Origin: Hydractinia symbiolongicarpus
Taxonomy: Eukaryota; Cnidaria; Hydrozoa; Anthoathecata; Hydractiniidae
Direction: 5' to 3'
Length of the DNA stretch: 64,000 nucleotides
Assembly: GCF_029227915.1 (NCBI RefSeq)
Contig: NC_079876.1
Span: 126,001-190,000 of the forward strand
Numbering within the stretch: position 1 is the first letter of the stretch; every line of letters starts with the position of its first letter. Shown here in pieces: positions 37,201 through 50,480 of the stretch. The position numbers and the translations under genes were made by a program. The notes beneath the pieces were generated by a model, which was not told the origin of the DNA, did no database searches, and worked only from the letters and a program-made list of their open reading frames with translations.

Positions 37201-39351
37201 AGGTTTTCGTTCGCCGGCGATTAAACTTCTTTTATTCAGCGTCTCATCAAAAATGAAAACATTTTTAAAAACTACAAGTCTCATGCGATTTAGTGAAGAA
37301 AAAATAATTTAAAAATTCGTTCGGGAAATAAGTTTACTCACTGGGTACTTTCCTTGTATACTTTTGACTATACGGGCCGAGTCCGAGATTTACGGGAAAT
37401 CGCAGGTTTTCGTTTGCCAGCGATTAAACTTCTTATATTCTGCGTCTCATCAAAATTGAAAACATTTTTAAAAACTACAAGTCTCATGCGTTTTAGTGGT
37501 GAAAAAATAATTTAAAAAATCGTTCGGGAAATGAGTTTACACCCTGGGTACTTTCTTTGTATACTTTTGACTATACGGGCCGAGTCCGGGATTTACGGGA
37601 AATCGCAGGTTTTCGTTTGCCGGCGATTAAACTTCTTTTATTCAGCGTGTCATCAAAAATGAAAACATTTTTGAAAACTACAAGTCTGATGCGTTTTAGT
37701 GGTGAAAAAATAATTTAAAAATTCGTTCGGGAAATGAGTTTACTCACTGGGTACTTTCCTTGTATACTTTTGACTATACGGGCCGAGTCCGGGATTTACG
37801 GGAAATCGCGGGTTTTCGTTTGCCGGCGATTAAACATCTTTTATTCAGCGTCTCATCAAAAATGAAAACATTTTTAAAAACTACAAGTCCCATGGGCTTT
37901 AGTGGTGAAATAATAATTTAAAAAATCGTTTGGGAAATGAGTTTACTCCGTGGGTACTTTCTTTGTATAATTTTGACTATACGGGCCGAGTCCAGGATTT
38001 ACGTGAAATCGCAGGTTTTCGTTTGCCGGCGATTAAACTTCTTTTATTCAGCGTCTCATTAAAAATGAAAACATTTTTGAAAACTACAAGTCTCATGCGT
38101 TTTAGTGATGAAAAAAAATATTAAAAAATCGTTCGAGAAATGAGTTTACACCCTGGGTACTTTCTTTGTATACTTTTGACTATACGGGCCGAGTCCGGGA
38201 TTTACGGGAAATCGCAGGTTTTCGTTTGCCGGCGATTAAACTTCTTTTATTCAGCGTCTCATCAAAAATGAAAACATTTTTGAAAACTACAAGTCTCATG
38301 CGTTTTAGTGGTGAAAAAATAATTTAAAAATTCGTTTGGGAAATGAGTTTACACCCCGGGTACTTTCTTTGTATACTTTTGACTATACGGGCCGAGTCTG
38401 GGATTTACGGGAAATCGCAGGTTTTCGTTTGCCGGCGATTAAACTTCTTATATTCAGCGTCTCATCAAAAATGAAAACATTTTTGAAAACTACAAGTCTC
38501 ATGCGTCTTAGTGGTGAAAAAAAAATTTAAAAAATCGTTCGGGAAAGGAGTTTACTCCCTGAGTACTTTCTTTGTATACATTCGACTATACGGGCCAAGC
38601 CTGGGATTTACGGGAAATCGCGGGATTTCGTTTCCCGGCGATTAAACCTCTTTTTTTCAGCGTCCCATCAAAAATGAAAACATTTTTGAAAAACTACAAG
38701 TCTCATGCGTTTTAGTGGTGAAAGAAAAATTTAAAAAATCGTTCGGGAAATGAGTTTACTCCCTGGGTACGTTCTTTGTATACTTTTGACTATACGGGTC
38801 GAGTCCGGGGTTTACGGGAAATGGCGGGTTTTCGTTTGCCGGCGATTAAACATCTTTTATTCAGCGTCTCATCAAAAATGAAATCATTTTTAAAAACTAC
38901 AAGTCCCATGGGCTTTAGTGGTGAAAAAATAATTTAAAAAATCGTTCGGGAAATTAGTTTACACTCTGGGTACTTTCTTTGTATACTTTTGACTATACGG
39001 GCCGAGTCCGGGATTTACGGGAAATTGCAGGTTTTCGCTTGCCGGCGATTAAACTTCTTTTATTCAGCGTCTCATCAAAAATGAAAACATTTTTGAAAAC
39101 TACAAGTCTGATGCGTTTTAGTGGTGAAAAAATAATTTAAAAATTCGTTCGGGAAATGAGTTTACTCACTGGGTACTTTCCTTGTATACTTTTGACTATA
39201 CGGGCCGAGTCCGGGATTTACGGGAAATCGCGGGTTTTCGTTTGCCGGCGATAAAACATCTTTTATTCAGCGTCTCATCAAAAATGAAAACATTTTTAAA
39301 AACTACAAGTCCCATGGGCTTTAGTGGTGAAATAATAATTTAAAAAATCGT
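34276..39351 (+). repeat. Mixed HOR zone (9-, 5- and 2-mer periods)
   Basis: The CTCCGTGGG monomer with GTCCAGG and CTCATTAAAAAT recurs at 35088, 36915 and 37930, giving offsets of 1,827 bp (9-mer) and 1,015 bp (5-mer). A 406-bp dimer duplication is visible through AATCTTGGG near 36385 and 36791. No single period holds across the zone. Near 38533 it carries the first member of the CCCGGCG subfamily that later becomes common. Confidence 0.75.
38533..38736 (+). repeat. First CCCGGCG-subfamily monomer (204 bp)
   Basis: Marked by GGGAAAGGAGT, CCCTGAGTAC, ATTCGACTATACGG, GGGATTTCGTTTCCCGG, a long T-run before the CAGCGTCCC/TAGCGTCCC block, and one extra A (GAAAAACTAC) giving 204 bp. Seven further copies lie near 44.0, 45.0, 46.4, 51.7, 53.3, 57.4 and 59.0 kb, and none to the left. 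The subfamily arose or entered in the right half and spread with the large segmental copies. Confidence 0.85.
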
Positions 39352-41560
39352 TTGGGAAATGAGTTTACTCCGTGGGTACTTTCTTTGTATTTTTTTGACT
39401 ATACGGGCCGAGTCCAGGATTTACGGGAAATCGCAGGTTTTCGTTTGCCGGCGATTAAACTTCTTTTATTCCGCGTCTCATTAAAAATGAAAACATTTTT
39501 GAAAACTACAAGTCTCATGCGTTTTAGTGATGAAAAAAAAATTTAAAAAATCGTTCGGGAAACGAGTTTACTCCCTGGGTACTTTCTTTGTATACTTTTG
39601 ACTATAAGGGCCGAGTCCGGGATTTACGGGAAATCGCAGGTTTTCGTTTGCCGGCGATTAAACTTCTTTTATTCAGCGTCTCATCAAAAATGAAAACATT
39701 TTTAAAAACTACAAGTTTCATGCGTTTTAGTGGAGAAAAAATAATTTAAAAATTCGTTCGGGAAATAAGTTTACTCACTGGGTACTTTCCTTGTATACTT
39801 TTGACTATACGGGCCGAGTCCGGGATTTACGGGAAATCGCATGTTTTCGTTTGCCAGCGATTAAACTTCTTATATTCTGCGTCTCATCAAAATTGAAAAC
39901 ATTTTTAAAAACTACAAGTCTCATGCGTTTTAGTGGTGAAAAAATAATTTAAAAAATCGTTCGGGAAATGAGTTTACACCCTGGGTACTTTCTTTGTATA
40001 CTTTTGACTATGCGGGCCGAGTCCGGGATTTACGGGAAATCGCAGGTTTTCGTTTGCCGGCGATTAAACTTCTTTTATTCAGCGTCTCATCAAAAATGAA
40101 AACATTTTTGAAAACTACAAGTCTGATGCGTTTTAGTGGTGAAAAAATAATTTAAAAATTCGTTCGGGAAATGAGTTTACTAACTGGGTACTTTCCTTGT
40201 ATACTTTTGACTATACGGGCCGAGTCCGGCATTTTCCGGGAAATCGCGGGTTTTCGTTTGCCGGCGATTAAACATCTTTTATTCAGCGTCTCATTAAAAA
40301 TAAAAACATTTTTAAAAACTACAAGTCCCATGGGCTTTAGTGGTGAAATAATAATTTAAAAAATCGTTTAGGAAATGAGTTTACTCCGTGGGTACTTTCT
40401 TTGTATAATTTTGACTATACGGGCCGAGTCCAGGATTTACGGGAAATCGCAGGTTTTCGTTTGCCGGCGATTAAACTTCTTTTATTCAGCGTCTCATTAA
40501 AAATGAAAACATTTTTGAAAACTACAAGTCTCATGCGTTTTAGTGGTGAATAAATAATTTAAAAAATCGTTCGGGAAATGAGTTTACTCCCTGGGTACTT
40601 TTTTGTAAACTTTTGATTATACGGGCCAAGCTGGGATTTACGGGAAATCGCCGGTTTTTGTTTGCCGGCGATTAAACTTCTTTTATTCAGCGTCTCATCA
40701 AAAATGAAAACATTTTTAAAAACTACAAGTCTTATGCGTTTTAGTGGTGAAAAAATAATTTAAAAAATCGTTCGGGAAACGAGTTTACTCACTGGGTACT
40801 TTCCTTGTATACTTTTGACTATACGGGCCGAGTCCGGGATTTACGGGAAATCGCGGGTTTTCGTTTGCCGGCGATAAAACATCTTTTATTCAGCGTCTCA
40901 TCAAAAATGAAAACATTTTTAAAAACTACAAGTCCCATGGGCTTTAGTGGTGAAATAATAATTTAAAAAATCGTTTGGGAAATGAGTTTACTCCGTGGGT
41001 ACTTTCTTTGTATTTTTTTGACTATACGGGCCGAGTCCAGGATTGATTGCCGGCGATTAAACTTCTTTTATTCAGCGTCTCATTAAAAATGAAAACATTT
41101 TTGAAAACTACAAGTCTCATGCGTTTTAGTGGTGAATAAATAATTTAAAAAATCGTTCGGGAAATGAGTTTACTCCCTGGGTACTTTTTTGTAAACTTTT
41201 GATTATACGGGCCAAGCTGGGATTTACGGGAAATCGCCGGTTTTCGTTTGCCGGCGATTAAACTTCTTTTATTCAGCGTCTCATCAAAAATGAAAACATT
41301 TTTAAAAACTACAAGTCTTATGCGTTTTAGTGGTGAAAAAATAATTTAAAAAATCGTTCGGGAAACGAGTTTACTCACTGGGTACTTTCCTTGTATACTT
41401 TTGACTATACGGGCCGAGTCCGGGATTTACGGGAAATCGCGGGTTTTCGTTTGCCGGCGATAAAACATCTTTTATTCAGCGTCTCATCAAAAATGAAAAC
41501 ATTTTTAAAAACTACAAGTCCCATGGGCTTTAGTGGTAAAATAATAATTTAAAAAATCGT
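39352..41560 (+). repeat. 11-mer HOR, copy 1 (2,209 bp)
   Basis: Starts at the CTCCGTGGG monomer with TTTGTATTTTTTTGAC, which recurs at 41561. The length is 11 x 203 minus 24; 21 of the missing bases are in the deleted monomer at 40969. The monomer with CCGGCATTTTCCGGG near 40225 recurs near 42434, at the same 2,209-bp offset. Confidence 0.85.
40969..41150 (+). repeat. 182-bp monomer with 21-bp net deletion
   Basis: GTCCAGGATT continues as GATTGCCGGCG at 41041-41059, so TTACGGG through TTTCGT is missing and the joint is slightly scrambled. The loss removes the right half of the GC-rich segment. It occurs once and has different endpoints from the 22-bp deletion at 27.5-30.2 kb, so it is independent. 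Confidence 0.88.
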
Positions 41561-43380
41561 TTGGGAAATGAGTTTACTCCGTGGGTACTTTCTTTGTATT
41601 TTTTTGACTATACGGGCCGAGTCCAGGATTTACGGGAAATCGCAGGTTTTCGTTTGCCGGCGATTAAACTTCTTTTATTCAGCGTCTCATTAAAAATGAA
41701 AACATTTTTGAAAACTACAAGTCTCATGCGTTTTAGTGATGAAAAAAAAATTTAAAAAATCGTTCGGGAAACGAGTTTACTCCCTGGGTACTTTCTTTGT
41801 ATACTTTTGACTATAAGGGCCGAGTCCGGGATTTACGGGAAATCGCAGGTTTTCGTTTGCCGGCGATTAAACTTCTTTTATTCAGCGTCTCATCAAAAAT
41901 GAAAACATTTTTAAAAACTACAAGTCTCATGCGTTTTAGTGGAGAAAAAATAATTTAAAAATTCGTTCGGGAAATAAGTTTACTCACTGGGTACTTTCCT
42001 TGTATACTTTTGACTATACGGGCCGAGTCCGGGATTTACGGGAAATCGCATGTTTTCGTTTGCCAGCGATTAAACTTCTTATATTCTGCGTCTCATCAAA
42101 ATTGAAAACATTTTTAAAAACTACAAGTCTCATGCGTTTTAGTGGTGAAAAAATAATTTAAAAAACCGTTCGGGAAATGAGTTTACACCCTGGGTACTTT
42201 CTTTGTATACTTTTGACTATACGGGCCGAGTCCGGGATTTACGGGAAATCGCAGGTTTTCGTTTGCCGGCGATTAAACTTCTTTTATTCAGCGTCTCATC
42301 AAAAATGAAAACATTTTTGAAAACTACAAGTCTGATGCGTTTTAGTGGTGAAAAAATAATTTAAAAATTCGATCGGGAAATGAGTTTACTAACTGGGTAC
42401 TTTCCTTGTATACTTTTGACTATACGGGCCGAGTCCGGCATTTTCCGGGAAATCGCGGGTTTTCGTTTGCCGGCGATTAAACATCTTTTATTCAGCGTCT
42501 CATTAAAAATAAAAACATTTTTAAAAACTACAAGTCCCATGGGCTTTAGTGGTGAAATAATAATTTAAAAAATCGTTTGGGAAATGAGTTTACTCCGTGG
42601 GTACTTTCTTTGTATAATTTTGACTATACGGGCCGAGTCCAGGATTTACGGGAAATCGCAGGTTTTCGTTTGCCGGCGATTAAACTTCTTTTATTCAGCG
42701 TCTCATTAAAAATGAAAACATTTTTGAAAACTACAAGTCTCATGCGTTTTAGTGGTGAATAAATAATTTAAAAAATCGTTCGGGAAATGAGTTTACTCCC
42801 TGGGTACTTTTTTGTAAACTTTTGATTATACGGGCCAAGCTGGGATTTACGGGAAATCGCCGGTTTTCGTTTGCCGGCGATTAAACTTCTTTTATTCAGC
42901 GTCTCATCAAAAATGAAAACATTTTTAAAAACTACAAGTCTTATGCGTTTTAGTGGTGAAAAAATAATTTAAAAAATCGTTCGGGAAACGAGTTTACTCC
43001 CTGGGTACTTTATTTGTATACTTTTGACTATACAGGCCGAGTCCGGGATTTACGGGAAATCGCAGGTTTTCGTTTGCCGGCGATTAAACTTCTTATATTC
43101 AGCGTCACATCAAAAATGAAAACATTTTTGAAAACTACAAGTCTCATGCGTTTTAGTGGTGAAAAAATAATTTAAAAAATCGTTTGAGAAATGAGTTTAC
43201 ACCCTGGGTACTTTCTTTGTATACTTTTGACTATACGGGCCGAGTCCGGGATTTACGGGAAATCGCAGGTTTTCGTTTGCCGGCGATTAAACATCTTTTA
43301 TTCAGCGTCTCATCAAAAATGAAAACATTTTTGAAAACTACAAGTCTCATGCGTTTTAGTGGTGAAAAAATAATTTAAAA
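41340..43380 (+). repeat. Segmental repeat P, copy 1 (about 2 kb)
   Basis: Ten consecutive monomers that recur at 48440-50480 with a constant offset of 7,102 bp. Markers kept in order are GTATTTTTTTGAC, GTGATGAAAAAAAAATT, GAAACGAGT, CTATAAGGGCC, GTGGAGAAAAAA, TTCTGCGTC, GGGTATTTTCC-type variants, TTTTCCGGGAAATCG, GTATAATTTTG, GTGAATAAATAAT, CTTTTTTGTAAAC and GTCACATC. It overlaps the second copy of the 2,209-bp 11-mer. Confidence 0.8.
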
Positions 43381-43789
43381 ATTCGTTTGGGAAATGAGTT
43401 TACACCCTGGGTACTTTCTTTGTATACTTTTGACTATACGGGCCGAGTCCGGGATTAACGGGAAATCGCGGGTTTTCGTTTGCCGGCGATTAAACATCTT
43501 TTATTCAGCGTCTCATTAAAAATAAAAACATTTTTAAAAACTACAAGTCCCATGGGCTTTAGTGGTGAAATAATAATTTAAAAAATCGTTTGGGAAATGA
43601 GTTTACACCCTGGGTACTTTCTTTGTATAATTTTGACTATACGGGCCAAGCTGGGATTTACGGGAAATCGCCGGTTTTCGTTTGCCGGCGATTAAACTTC
43701 TTATATTCAGCGTCTCATCAAAAATGAAAACATTTTTGAAAACTACAAGTCTCATGCGTCTTAGTGGTGAAAAAAAATTTAAAAAATCG

Positions 43790-44000
43790 TTCGGGAAAGG
43801 AGTTTACTCCCTGAGTACTTCCTTTGTATACATTCGACTATACGGGCCAAGCCCGGGATTTACGGGAAATCGCCGGTTTTCGTTTGCCGGCGATTAAACT
43901 TCTTATATTCAGCGTCTCATCAAAAATGAAAACATTTTTGAAAACTACAAGTCTCATGCGTCTTAGTGGTGAAAAAAAATTTAAAAAATCGTTCGGGAAA
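43790..44000 (+). repeat. Chimeric monomer next to its parent types
   Basis: The monomer opens with the CCCGGCG-subfamily markers (GGGAAAGGAGT, CCCTGAGTAC, ATTCGACTATACGG, GCCAAGCCC) but after GAAATCGCC it carries the ordinary TTTGCCGGCG and TTCTTATATTC sequence of the monomer immediately upstream. The next monomer, from 43990, has the complete CCCGGCG form. This is a within-array recombinant with its crossover in the GC-rich half, near 43875. Confidence 0.75.
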
Positions 44001-45853
44001 GGAGTTTACTCCCTGAGTACTTCCTTTGTATACATTCGACTATACGGGCCAAGCCCGGGATTTACGGGAAATCGCGGGATTTCGTTTCCCGGCGATTAAA
44101 CCTCTTTTTTTTAGCGTCCCATCAAAAATGAAAACATTTTTGAAAAACTACAAGTCTCATGCGTTTTAGTGGTGAAAAAATAATTTAAAAAATCGTTCGG
44201 GAAATGCGTTTACACCCTGGGTACTTTCTTTGTATACTTTTGACTATACGGGCCGAGTCCGGGATTTACGGGAAATCGCAGGTTTTTGTTTGCCGGCGAT
44301 TAAACTTCTTTTATTCAGCGTCTCATCAAAAATGAAAACATTTTTGAAAACTACAAGTCTGATGCGTTTTAGTGGTGAAAAAATAATTTAAAAATTCGTT
44401 CGGGAAATGAGTTTACTTACTGGGTACCTTCCTTGTATACTTTTGACTATACGGGCCGAGTCCGGGATTTACGGCAAATCACGGGTTTTCGTTTGCCGGC
44501 GATTAAACATCTTTTATTCAGCGTCTCATCAAAAATGAAAACATTTTTGAAAACTACAAGTCTCATGCGTTTTAGTGGTGAATAAATAATTTAAAAAATC
44601 GTTCGGGAAATGAGTTTACTCCCTGGGTACTTTCTTTGTATACATTCGACTATACGGGCCAAGCCCGGGATTTACGGGAAATCGCGGGTTTTCGTTTGCC
44701 GGTGATTAAACCTCTTTCATTAAGCGTCTCATCAAAAATGAAAACATTTTTGAAAACTACAAGTCTCATGCGTTTTAGTGGTGAAAAAATAATTTAAAAA
44801 ATCGTTCGAGAAATGAGTTTACACCCTGGGTACTTTCTTTGTATACTTTTGACTATACGCGCCGAGTCCAGGATTTACGGGAAATCGCAGGTTTTCGTTT
44901 GCCGGCGATTAAACTTCTTATATTCAGCGTCTCATCAAAAATGAAAACATTTTTGAAAACTACAAGTCTCAAGCGTCTTAGTGGTGAAAAAAAATTTAAA
45001 AAATCGTTCGGGAAAGGAGTTTACTCCCTGAGTACTTCCTTTGTATACATTCGACTATACGGGCCAAGCCCGGGATTTACGGGAAATCGCGGGATTTCGT
45101 TTCCCGGCGATTAAACCTCTTTTTTTTAGCGTCCCATCAAAAATGAAAACATTTTTGAAAAACTACAAGTCTCATGCGTTTTAGTGGTGAAAAAATAATT
45201 TAAAAAATCGTTCGGGAAATGCGTTTACACCCTGGGTACTTTCTTTGTATACTTTTGACTATACGGGCCGAGTCCGGGATTTACGGGAAATCGCAGGTTT
45301 TTGTTTGCCGGCGATTAAACTTCTTTTATTCAGCGTCTCATCAAAAATGAAAACATTTTTGAAAACTACAAGTCTGATGCGTTTTAGTGGTGAAAAAATA
45401 ATTTAAAAATTCGTTCGGGAAATGAGTTTACTTACTGGGTACCTTCCTTGTATACTTTTGACTATACGGGCCGACTCCGGGATTTACGGCAAATCACGGG
45501 TTTTCGTTTGCCGGCGATTAAACATCTTTTATTCAGCGTCTCATCAAAAATGAAAACATTTTTGAAAACTACAAGTCTCATGCGTTTTAGTGGTGAATAA
45601 ATAATTTAAAAAATCGTTCGGGAAATGAGTTTACTCCCTGGGTACTTTCTTTGTATACATTCGACTATACGGGCCAAGCCCGGGATTTACGGGAAATCGC
45701 GGGTTTTCGTTTGCCGGTGATTAAACCTCTTTCATTAAGCGTCTCATCAAAAATGAAAACATTTTTGAAAACTACAAGTCTCATGCGTTTTAGTGGTGAA
45801 AAAGAAATTTAAAAAATCGTTCGGGAAATGAGTTTACTCCTTGGGTACTTTCT
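43824..45853 (+). repeat. 5-mer tandem duplication (2 x 1,015 bp)
   Basis: Monomers at 43824-44838 repeat at 44839-45853. Shared rare alleles are GTCTTAGTGG with GAAAAAAAATTTAAA, the CCCGGCG-type monomer, GAAATGCGT with AGGTTTTTG, ACGGCAAATCACGGG, GTGAATAAATAAT and TTTGCCGGTGATTAAACC. Small differences such as GGCCGACTCCGGG in copy 2 separate the copies. Confidence 0.85.
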
Positions 45854-48250
45854 TTGTATACTTTTGACTATACGGGCCGAGTCCGGGATTTACGGGAAAT
45901 CGCAGGTTTTCGTTTGCCGGCGATTAAACTTCTTATATTCAGCGTCACATCAAAAATGAAAACATTTTTGAAAACTACAAGTCTCATGCGTTTTAGTGGT
46001 GAAAAAATAATTTAAAAAATCGTTCGAGAAATGAGTTTACACCCTGGGTACTTTCTTTGTATACTTTTGACTATACGGGCCGAGTCCGGGATTTACGGGA
46101 AATCGCAGGTTTTCGTCTGCCGGCAATTAAACTTCTTTTATTCAGCGTCTCATCAAAAATGAAAACATTTTTGAAAACTACAAGTCTCATGCTTTTTAGT
46201 GGTGAAAAAATAATTTAAAAATTCGTTTGGGAAATGAGTTTACTCCCTGGGTACTTGCTTTGTATACTTTTGACTATACGGGCCGAGTCCGGGATTTACG
46301 GGAAATCGCAGGTTTTCGTTTGCCGGCGATTAAACTTCTTATATTCAGCGTCTCATCAAAAATGAAAACATTTTTGAAAACTACAAGTCTCATGCGTCTT
46401 AGTGGTGAAAAAAAATTTTAAAAAATCGTTCGGGAAAGGAGTTTACTCCCTGAGTACTTTCTTTGTATACATTCGACTATACGGGCCAAGCCCGGGATTT
46501 ACGGGAAATCGCGGGATTTCGTTTCCCGGCGATTAAACCTCTTTTTTTTAGCGTCCCATCAAAAATGAAAACATTTTTGAAAAACTACAAGTCTCATGCG
46601 TTTTAGTGGTGAAAGAAAAATTTAAAAAATCGTTCGGGAAATGAGTTTACTCCCTGGGTACTTTCTTTGTATACAATTGACCATACGGGTCGAGTCCGGG
46701 GTTTACGGGAAATGGCGGGTTTTCGTTTGCCGGCGATTAAACTTCTTTTATTCAGCGTCTCATCACAAATGAAAACATTTTTGAAAACTAAAGTCTCATG
46801 CGTTTTAGTGGTGAAAAAATAATTTAAAAAATCGTTCGGGAAATGCGTTTACACCCTGGGTACTTTCTTTGTATACTTTTGACTATACGGGCCGAGTCCG
46901 GGATTTACGGGAAATCGCAGGTTTTTGTTTGCCGGCGATTAAACTTCTTTTATTCAGCGTCTCATCAAAAATGAAAACATTTTTGAAAACTACAAGTCTG
47001 ATGCGTTTTAGTGGTGAAAAAATAATTTAAAAATTCGTTCGGGAAATGAGTTTACTTACTGGGTACTTTCCTTGTATACTTTTGACTATACGGGCCGAGT
47101 CCGGGATTTACGGGAAATCACGGGTTTTCGTTTGCCGGCGATTAAACATCTTTTATTCAGCGTCTCATCAAAAATGAAAACATTTTTAAAAACTACAAGT
47201 CCCATGGGCTTTAGTGGTGAAATAATAATTTAAAAAATCGTTTGGGAAATGAGTTTACTCCGTGGGTACTTTCTTTGTACACTTTTGACTATACGGGCCG
47301 AGTCCAGGATTTACGGGAAATCGCAGGTTTTCGTTTGCCGGCGATTAAACTTCTTTTATTCAGCGTCTCATTAAAAATGAAAACATTTTTGAAAACTACA
47401 AGTCTCATGCGTTTTAGTGGTGAATAAATAATTTAAAAAATCGGTCGGGAAATGAGTTTACTCCCTGGGTACTTTCTTTGTATACATTCGACTATACGGG
47501 CCAAGCCCGGGATTTACGGGAAATCGCGGGTTTTAGTTTGCCGGTGATTAAACCTCTTTCATTAAGCGTCTCATCAAAAATGAAAACATTTTTGAAAACT
47601 ACAAGTCTCATGCGTTTTGGTGGTGAAAAAAAAATTTAAAAAATCGTTCGGGAAATGAGTTTACTCCCTGGGTACTTTCTTTGTATACTTTTGACTATAC
47701 GGGCCGAGTCCGGGATTTACGGGAAATCGCAGGTTTTCGTTTGCCGGCGATTAAACTTCTTATATTCAGCGTCACATCAAAAATGAAAACATTTTTGAAA
47801 ACTACAAGTCTCATGCGTTTTAGTGGTGAAAAAATAATTTAAAAAATCGTTCGAGAAATGAGTTTACACCCTGGGTACTTTCTTTGTATACTTTTGACTA
47901 TACGGGCCGAGTCCGGGATTTACGGGAAATCGCAGGTTTTCGTTTGCCGGCGATTAAACTTCTTTTATTCAGCGTCTCATCAAAAATGAAAACATTTTTG
48001 AAAACTACAAGTCTCATGCGTTTTAGTGGTGAAAAAATAATTTAAAAATTCGTTTGGGAAATGAGTTTACTCCCTGGGTACTTTCTTTGTATACTTTTGA
48101 CTATACGGGCCGAGTCCGGGATTTACGGGAAATTGCGGGTTTTCGTTTGCCGGCGATTAAACTTCTTTTATTCAGCGTCTCATCAAAAATGAAAACATTT
48201 TCAAAAACTACAAGTCTCATGCGTTTTAGTGGTGAAAAAATAATTTAAAA
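45180..48250 (+). repeat. Large segmental repeat Q, copy 1 (about 3.1 kb)
   Basis: Fifteen monomers matched at +6,901 bp (copy 2) and +12,587 bp (copy 3). Examples of aligned rare alleles are GAAAAAGAAATTT at 45797, 52698 and 58384, GGGTACTTGCT at about 46251, 53152 and 58838, and GAAATGGCGGG with GGTCGAGTCCGGGG at about 46689, 53590 and 59276. Confidence 0.85.
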
Positions 48251-48439
48251 AATCGTTCGGGAAATGAGTTTACACCCTGGGTACTTTCTTTGTACACTTT
48301 TGACAATAAGGGCCGAGTCTGGGATTTACGGGAAATCGCAAGTTTTCGCTTGCCGGCGATTAAACTTCTTTTATTCAGCGTCTCATCAAAAATGAAAACA
48401 TTTTTGAAAACTACAAGTCTGATGCGTTTTAGTGGTGAA

Positions 48440-50480
48440 AAAATAATTTAAAAATTCGTTCGGGAAATGAGTTTACTCACTGGGTACTTTCCTTGTATAC
48501 TTTTGACTATACGGGCCGAGTCCGGGATTTACGGGAAATCGCGGGTTTTCGTTTGCCGGCGATAAAACATCTTTTATTCAGCGTCTCATCAAAAATGAAA
48601 ACATTTTTAAAAACTACAAGTCTCATGGGCTTTAGTGGTGAAATAATAATTTAAAAAATCGTTTGGGAAATGAGTTTACTCCGTGGGTACTTTCTTTGTA
48701 TTTTTTTGACTATACGGGCCGAGTCCAGGATTTACGGGAAATCGCAGGTTTTCGTTTGCCGGCGATTAAACTTCTTTTATTCAGCGTCTCATTAAAAATG
48801 AAAACATTTTTGAAAACTACAAGTCTCATGCGTTTTAGTGATGAAAAAAAAATTTAAAAAATCGTTCGGGAAACGAGTTTATTCCCTGGGTACTTTCTTT
48901 GTATACTTTTGACTATAAGGGCCGAGTCCGGGATTTACGGGAAATCGCAGGTTTACGTTTGCCGGCGATTAAACTTCTTTTATTCAGCGTCTCATCAAAA
49001 ATGAAAACATTTTTAAAAACTACAAGTCTCATGCGTTTTAGTGGAGAAAAAATAATTTAAAAATTCGTTCGGGAAATAAGTTTACTCACTGGGTACTTTC
49101 CTTGTATACTTTTGACTATACGGGCCGAGTCCGGGATTTACGGGAAATCGCAGGTTTTCGTTTGCCAGCGATTAAACTTCTTATATTCTGCGTCTCATCA
49201 AAATTGAAAACATTTTTAAAAACTACAAGTCCCATGCGTTTTAGTGGTGAAAAAATAATTTAAAAAATCGTTCGGGAAATGAGTTTACACCCTGGGTACT
49301 TTCTTTGTATACTTTTGGATATACGGGCCGAGTCCGGGATTTACGGGAAATCGCAGGTTTTCGTTTGCCGGCGATTAAACTTCTTTTATTCAGCGTCTCA
49401 TCAAAAATGAAAACATTTTTGAAAACTACAAGTCTGATGCGTTTTAGTGGTGAAAAAATAATTTAAAAATTCGTTCGGGAAATTAGTTTACTCACTGGGG
49501 ACTTTCCTTGTATACTTTTGACTATACGGGCCGAGTCCGGGATTTTCCGGGAAATCGCGGGTTTTCGTTTGCCGGCGATTAAACATCTTTTATTCAGCGT
49601 CTCATTAAAAATAAAAACATTTTTAAAAACTACAAGTCCCATGGGCTTTAGTGGTGAAATAATAATTTAAAAAATCGTTTGGGAAATGAGTTTACTCCGT
49701 GGGTACTTCCTTTGTATAATTTTGACTATACGGGCCGAGTCCAGGATTTACGGGAAATCGCAGGTTTTCGTTTGCCGGCGATTAAACTTCTTTTATTCAG
49801 CGTCTCATTAAAAATGAAAACATTTTTGAAAACTACAAGTCTCATGCGTTTTAGTGGTGAATAAATAATTTAAAAAATCGTTCGGGAAATGAGTTTACTC
49901 CCTGGGTACTTTTTTGTAAACTTTTGACTATACGGGCCAAGCTGGGATTTACGGGAAATCGCCGGTTTTTGTTTGCCGGCGATTAAACTTCTTTTATTCA
50001 GCGTCTCATGAAAAATGAAAACATTTTTAAAAACTACAAGTCTTATGCGTTTTAGTGTTGAAAAAATAATTTAAAAAATCGTTCGGGAAACGAGTTTACT
50101 CCCTGGGTACTTTATTTGTATACTTTTGACTATACGGGCCGAGTCCGGGATTTACGGGAAATCGCAGGTTTTCGTTTGCCGGCGATTAAACTTCTTATAT
50201 TCAGCGTCACATCAAAAATGAAAACATTTTTGAAAACTACAAGTCTCATGCGTTTTAGTGGTGAAAAAATAATTTAAAAAATCGTTCGAGAAATGAGTTT
50301 ACACCATGGGTACTTTCTTTGTATACTTTTGACTATACGGGCCGAGTCCGGGATTTACGGGAAATCGCAGGTTTTCGTTTGCCGGCGATTAAACTTCTTT
50401 TATTCAGCGTCTCATCAAAAATGAAAACATTTTTGAAAACTACAAGTCTCATGCGTTTTAGTGGTGAAAAAATAATTTAA
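48440..50480 (+). repeat. Segmental repeat P, copy 2
   Basis: Copy of 41340-43380 at +7,102 bp (35 monomers minus 3 bp). The copies differ at scattered single bases, for example TTTATTCCCTGGG, GGTTTACGTTTGCC and GACTATACG for GATTATACG near 49925. It lies between Q copy 1 and Q copy 2, so P and Q are interleaved. Confidence 0.8.
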
